Positions 5,715 through 7,075 of a DNA stretch of 7,075 nucleotides are shown here, piece after piece (within the stretch, counting starts at the first letter, position 1; each line of letters opens with the position of its first letter). Below the pieces are notes generated by a model, which was not told the origin of the DNA, searched no databases, and saw only the letters and a program-made list of their open reading frames with translations. Position numbers and translations under genes: made by a program. Location: the NCBI GenBank assembly GCA_946481465.1, contig CAMLOC010000182.1, positions 1 to 7,075 on the forward strand. Reading direction: 5' to 3'. Source of the DNA: an uncultured Shinella sp. (lineage in GTDB: Bacteria > Pseudomonadota > Alphaproteobacteria > Rhizobiales > Rhizobiaceae).

Positions 5715-6272
5715 TTGACGATTTCTGTTTCACCACAGGCCCTGCCAGCCCTTGTCTTGAATGCTGACTACAGGCCGCTGAGTTATTATCCCTTGTCGCT
5801 GTGGTCCTGGCAGGACGCGATCAAGGCAGTGTTTCTCGACCGCGTAAACATCATCGCCGAATACGACCATTCGGTGTCGTCCCCGAGTTTCACGATGCGC
5901 CTGCCAAGCGTCGTGTGCCTGAAGACATACGTGCAGCCGTCACGCCATCCGGCCTTCACCCGGTTCAACGTGTTCCTGCGCGACAAGTTCGAATGCCAGT
6001 ACTGCGGGTCGCCGGACGACCTGACCTTCGACCATGTCATCCCGCGTGCCCATGGCGGCGAGACGACCTGGGCCAATGTGGTCGCGGCCTGCTCCCCGTG
6101 CAATTTGAGAAAAGGCAGCAAGCTGCCGAAGCAGGCGGGCATGCACCCGCATCAGAAGCCCTACCAGCCGACGGTTCAGGATCTGCACAACAACGGGCGA
6201 CTGTTTCCACCCAACTATCTGCACGAAAGCTGGATGGACTATCTCTACTGGGACGTCGAACTGCAGCCCTGA
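5715..6272 (+). CDS. HNH endonuclease family protein
   Basis: This 185-residue soluble protein carries a C-terminal HNH nuclease fold with a structural zinc site. CQYC (C94, C97) and CSPC (C126, C129) would bind zinc. The catalytic core is DH-VIPRAHGG (D106, H107) with N121 and N130 in TWANVVAACSPCN. The N-terminal 80 residues (VLNADYRPLSYYPLSLWSW and onward) form a conserved region typical of this chromosomal, non-phage HNH group. The cellular target is unknown, and nearby genes do not suggest restriction or a homing element. The start is TTG at 5715: AGGAGA at 5704-5709 is at ideal spacing, and the next in-frame ATG would remove a third of the protein. A promoter precedes it and a hairpin follows 9 bases after its stop, so it seems to be a single-gene unit. 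The endonuclease fold is confident; activity is inferred. Confidence 0.93.
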   Translation: MTISVSPQALPALVLNADYRPLSYYPLSLWSWQDAIKAVFLDRVNIIAEYDHSVSSPSFTMRLPSVVCLKTYVQPSRHPAFTRFNVFLRDKFECQYCGSPDDLTFDHVIPRAHGGETTWANVVAACSPCNLRKGSKLPKQAGMHPHQKPYQPTVQDLHNNGRLFPPNYLHESWMDYLYWDVELQP

Positions 6273-6280
6273 TGCCGGGC

Positions 6281-6307
6281 CCGCAGAAACGCCGGGCGTT
6301 TTTGCGG
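6281..6307. terminator. Long hairpin, probable bidirectional terminator between HNH and dsbB genes
   Basis: CCGCAGAAACGC and GCGTTTTTGCGG pair into a 12-base stem with one G-U and a 3-base loop. An inner GCC/GGC hairpin is followed directly by TTTTT (6299-6303) on the plus strand. It lies in the 70-base gap between the converging HNH gene and dsbB, where a shared intrinsic terminator is expected. On the minus strand the T-run is shorter, so termination is more convincing for the HNH gene. Confidence 0.65.
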
Positions 6308-6342
6308 CACCAGCAGGCATTTGCGACCGGGTTGCGGGGATA

Positions 6343-6852
6343 TCACGCTTTCGCCGACCGCACGCCCGAAAAGGCGATCGCGGCGAGGATGAGGCTTGCG
6401 ATCACGTTCCAGCCGGCAAAGGACAGTCCGAGCAGGCGGAAGGATGCTTCCGTGCAGGACGGTCCGTGCTTGGCGTTGAGGTCGGCGAGGAGGTCGCCGG
6501 CATTCTGCGTGACGCCCTGCGCCGTGGTCGCGCAGGTCGCAGGTCCCTCCCAGAAGCCCCATTCGACGCCCGCATGGTAGACGCCCATGCCGGCGCCGAC
6601 GAGCATCATGATGCCGGCAACGGCAAGCAGTAGCCGCGTCAGCCAGGCCGGGCCGCCGAGGAGCGCCGACAACAGCCCGGCGAGCGCGACCGGGATGCCG
6701 TAGTAATAGGGATCGCGCTGCAACAGGCAGAGCGCGCAGGGGATGTAGCCGCCGATATGCTCGAAGCCGAGCGCCCCGCCGACGGTCGCCGCCATGCCGA
6801 GCGTCAGGAGGCCTGCGGATGCCTTGCGGGAAAGGTCGAGAGATGCCGTCAT
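6343..6852 (-). CDS. dsbB: Disulfide bond formation protein B (DsbB family)
   Basis: DsbB is an inner-membrane quinone reductase that reoxidises the periplasmic thiol oxidase DsbA and passes the electrons to ubiquinone. The 169-residue protein shows the expected four helices, about residues 11-30, 50-66, 71-93 and 139-160. The first redox pair is C39-x2-C42 in PCALCLLQR, with the conserved quinone-site Arg46. The second periplasmic loop carries C107 (ATCATT) and C133 (GPSCTEA), matching the Cys104-Cys130 pair of the E. coli protein. All four catalytic cysteines are present, so it looks functional. The ATG at 6850-6852 has only a weak GGA ribosome-binding sequence, but the next Met is inside helix 1. 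No dsbA lies in the window. It converges on the HNH gene across a hairpin. Confidence 0.94.
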   Translation of the reverse strand: MTASLDLSRKASAGLLTLGMAATVGGALGFEHIGGYIPCALCLLQRDPYYYGIPVALAGLLSALLGGPAWLTRLLLAVAGIMMLVGAGMGVYHAGVEWGFWEGPATCATTAQGVTQNAGDLLADLNAKHGPSCTEASFRLLGLSFAGWNVIASLILAAIAFSGVRSAKA

Positions 6853-6973
6853 CAGGATCGTCCAATCGGGCCGGCAGGGATGCCGGCGAAACGGCGCCGA
6901 GTTCTATCAGGTGAGGCGGCGTTGTAAATCACCCGCACGCATATGTGATCGCGCCCGTCCCCGGATTTGCCGG

Positions 6974-7002
6974 TTGCCGCCCGCCAACGCTTCGTGTAAA
7001 CG
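6974..7002 (+). promoter_or_regulatory. Possible promoter of tRNA-Leu
   Basis: TTGCCG (6974-6979) and TAAACG (6997-7002) are 17 bases apart and end 20 bases before the tRNA. The spacing is ideal but the -10 box matches consensus at only about half its positions. It lies in the 170-base gap divergent from dsbB, in which I see no other recognisable element and no clear dsbB promoter. Confidence 0.35.
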
Positions 7003-7022
7003 GCGATGGCTGCAAGTGCCGT

Positions 7023-7075
7023 GCCCCATTGGCGGAACTGGTAGACGCGCTCGACTCAAAATCGAGTTCCGAAAG
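7023..7075 (+). tRNA. tRNA-Leu (anticodon CAA), 5' part, cut by the window edge
   Basis: The first 53 nucleotides of a class II leucine tRNA. The 5' acceptor strand is GCCCCAT, followed by TG and the leucine-type D-arm GGCGGAACTGGTAGACGC. The anticodon stem CTCGA/TCGAG is perfect and closes the loop CTCAAAA, giving anticodon CAA, which reads UUG. The long variable arm has just begun (TTCCGAAAG) when the window ends. The T-arm, 3' acceptor strand and CCA cannot be seen. Confidence 0.93.

Noticed and set aside
7023..7075. tRNA-Leu as an integration site for a mobile element
   Set aside because: tRNA genes often serve as attachment sites, but the 3' half and downstream DNA lie outside the window and no integrase or repeat is visible.
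1..7075. Hidden defence system, CRISPR array or phage segment
   Set aside because: No regularly spaced repeats, no recombinase, toxin-antitoxin or phage structural genes, and GC content and codon use are uniform. The gene content is typical of a conserved rhizobial chromosome.

Overview
The window is a compact, GC-rich chromosomal segment. Protein content points to an alphaproteobacterium of the Rhizobiales, most likely Rhizobiaceae (Rhizobium, Ensifer, Shinella or a relative). The clues are an etfB start typical of rhizobia, a PduO-type cobalamin adenosyltransferase next to a small HIG1-like twin-membrane protein upstream of etfB, and a short stand-alone HNH protein with a TTG start. The genus cannot be fixed from this sequence alone. 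Ten protein genes (one partial) and one partial tRNA gene cover about 85% of the window. No gene-free stretch exceeds 200 bases.

Layout. Positions 1-1888 are all on the minus strand. Read in transcription order they are a 65-residue HIG1-like membrane protein, ATP:cob(I)alamin adenosyltransferase, a rhomboid intramembrane serine protease, then, after 183 bases, the first 33 codons of etfB (electron transfer flavoprotein beta subunit). The gap before etfB holds a strong sigma70-like promoter whose -35 box is buried in a MerR/LiuR-like palindrome. This is the most informative regulatory signal here. Positions 1990-2838 (minus) hold a classical short-chain dehydrogenase. Divergent from it is a BrkB/YihY-family membrane protein (3032-3976, plus). 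The BrkB gene overlaps tail to tail by 54 bases with gluQ, the glutamyl-Q tRNA(Asp) synthetase gene (3923-4831, minus). Divergent from gluQ is an AlkA-type 3-methyladenine DNA glycosylase (4953-5609, plus), followed by an HNH endonuclease-family gene (5715-6272, plus) with its own probable promoter. A long hairpin separates the HNH gene from convergent dsbB (6343-6852, minus). The window ends inside a tRNA-Leu(CAA) gene on the plus strand.

How they fit together. The leftmost block links cofactor B12 adenosylation with the ETF electron carrier of acyl-CoA dehydrogenases. Adenosylcobalamin is needed by methylmalonyl-CoA mutase, and ETF takes electrons from branched-chain and fatty acyl-CoA dehydrogenases, so a LiuR-type operator at etfB would make metabolic sense. 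That link is inference. The rest is a set of independent housekeeping genes: tRNA modification, base-excision repair, disulfide-bond formation and membrane proteins of unclear role. I see no phage, transposon, CRISPR array, toxin-antitoxin pair or defence island, and no credible new multi-gene system.
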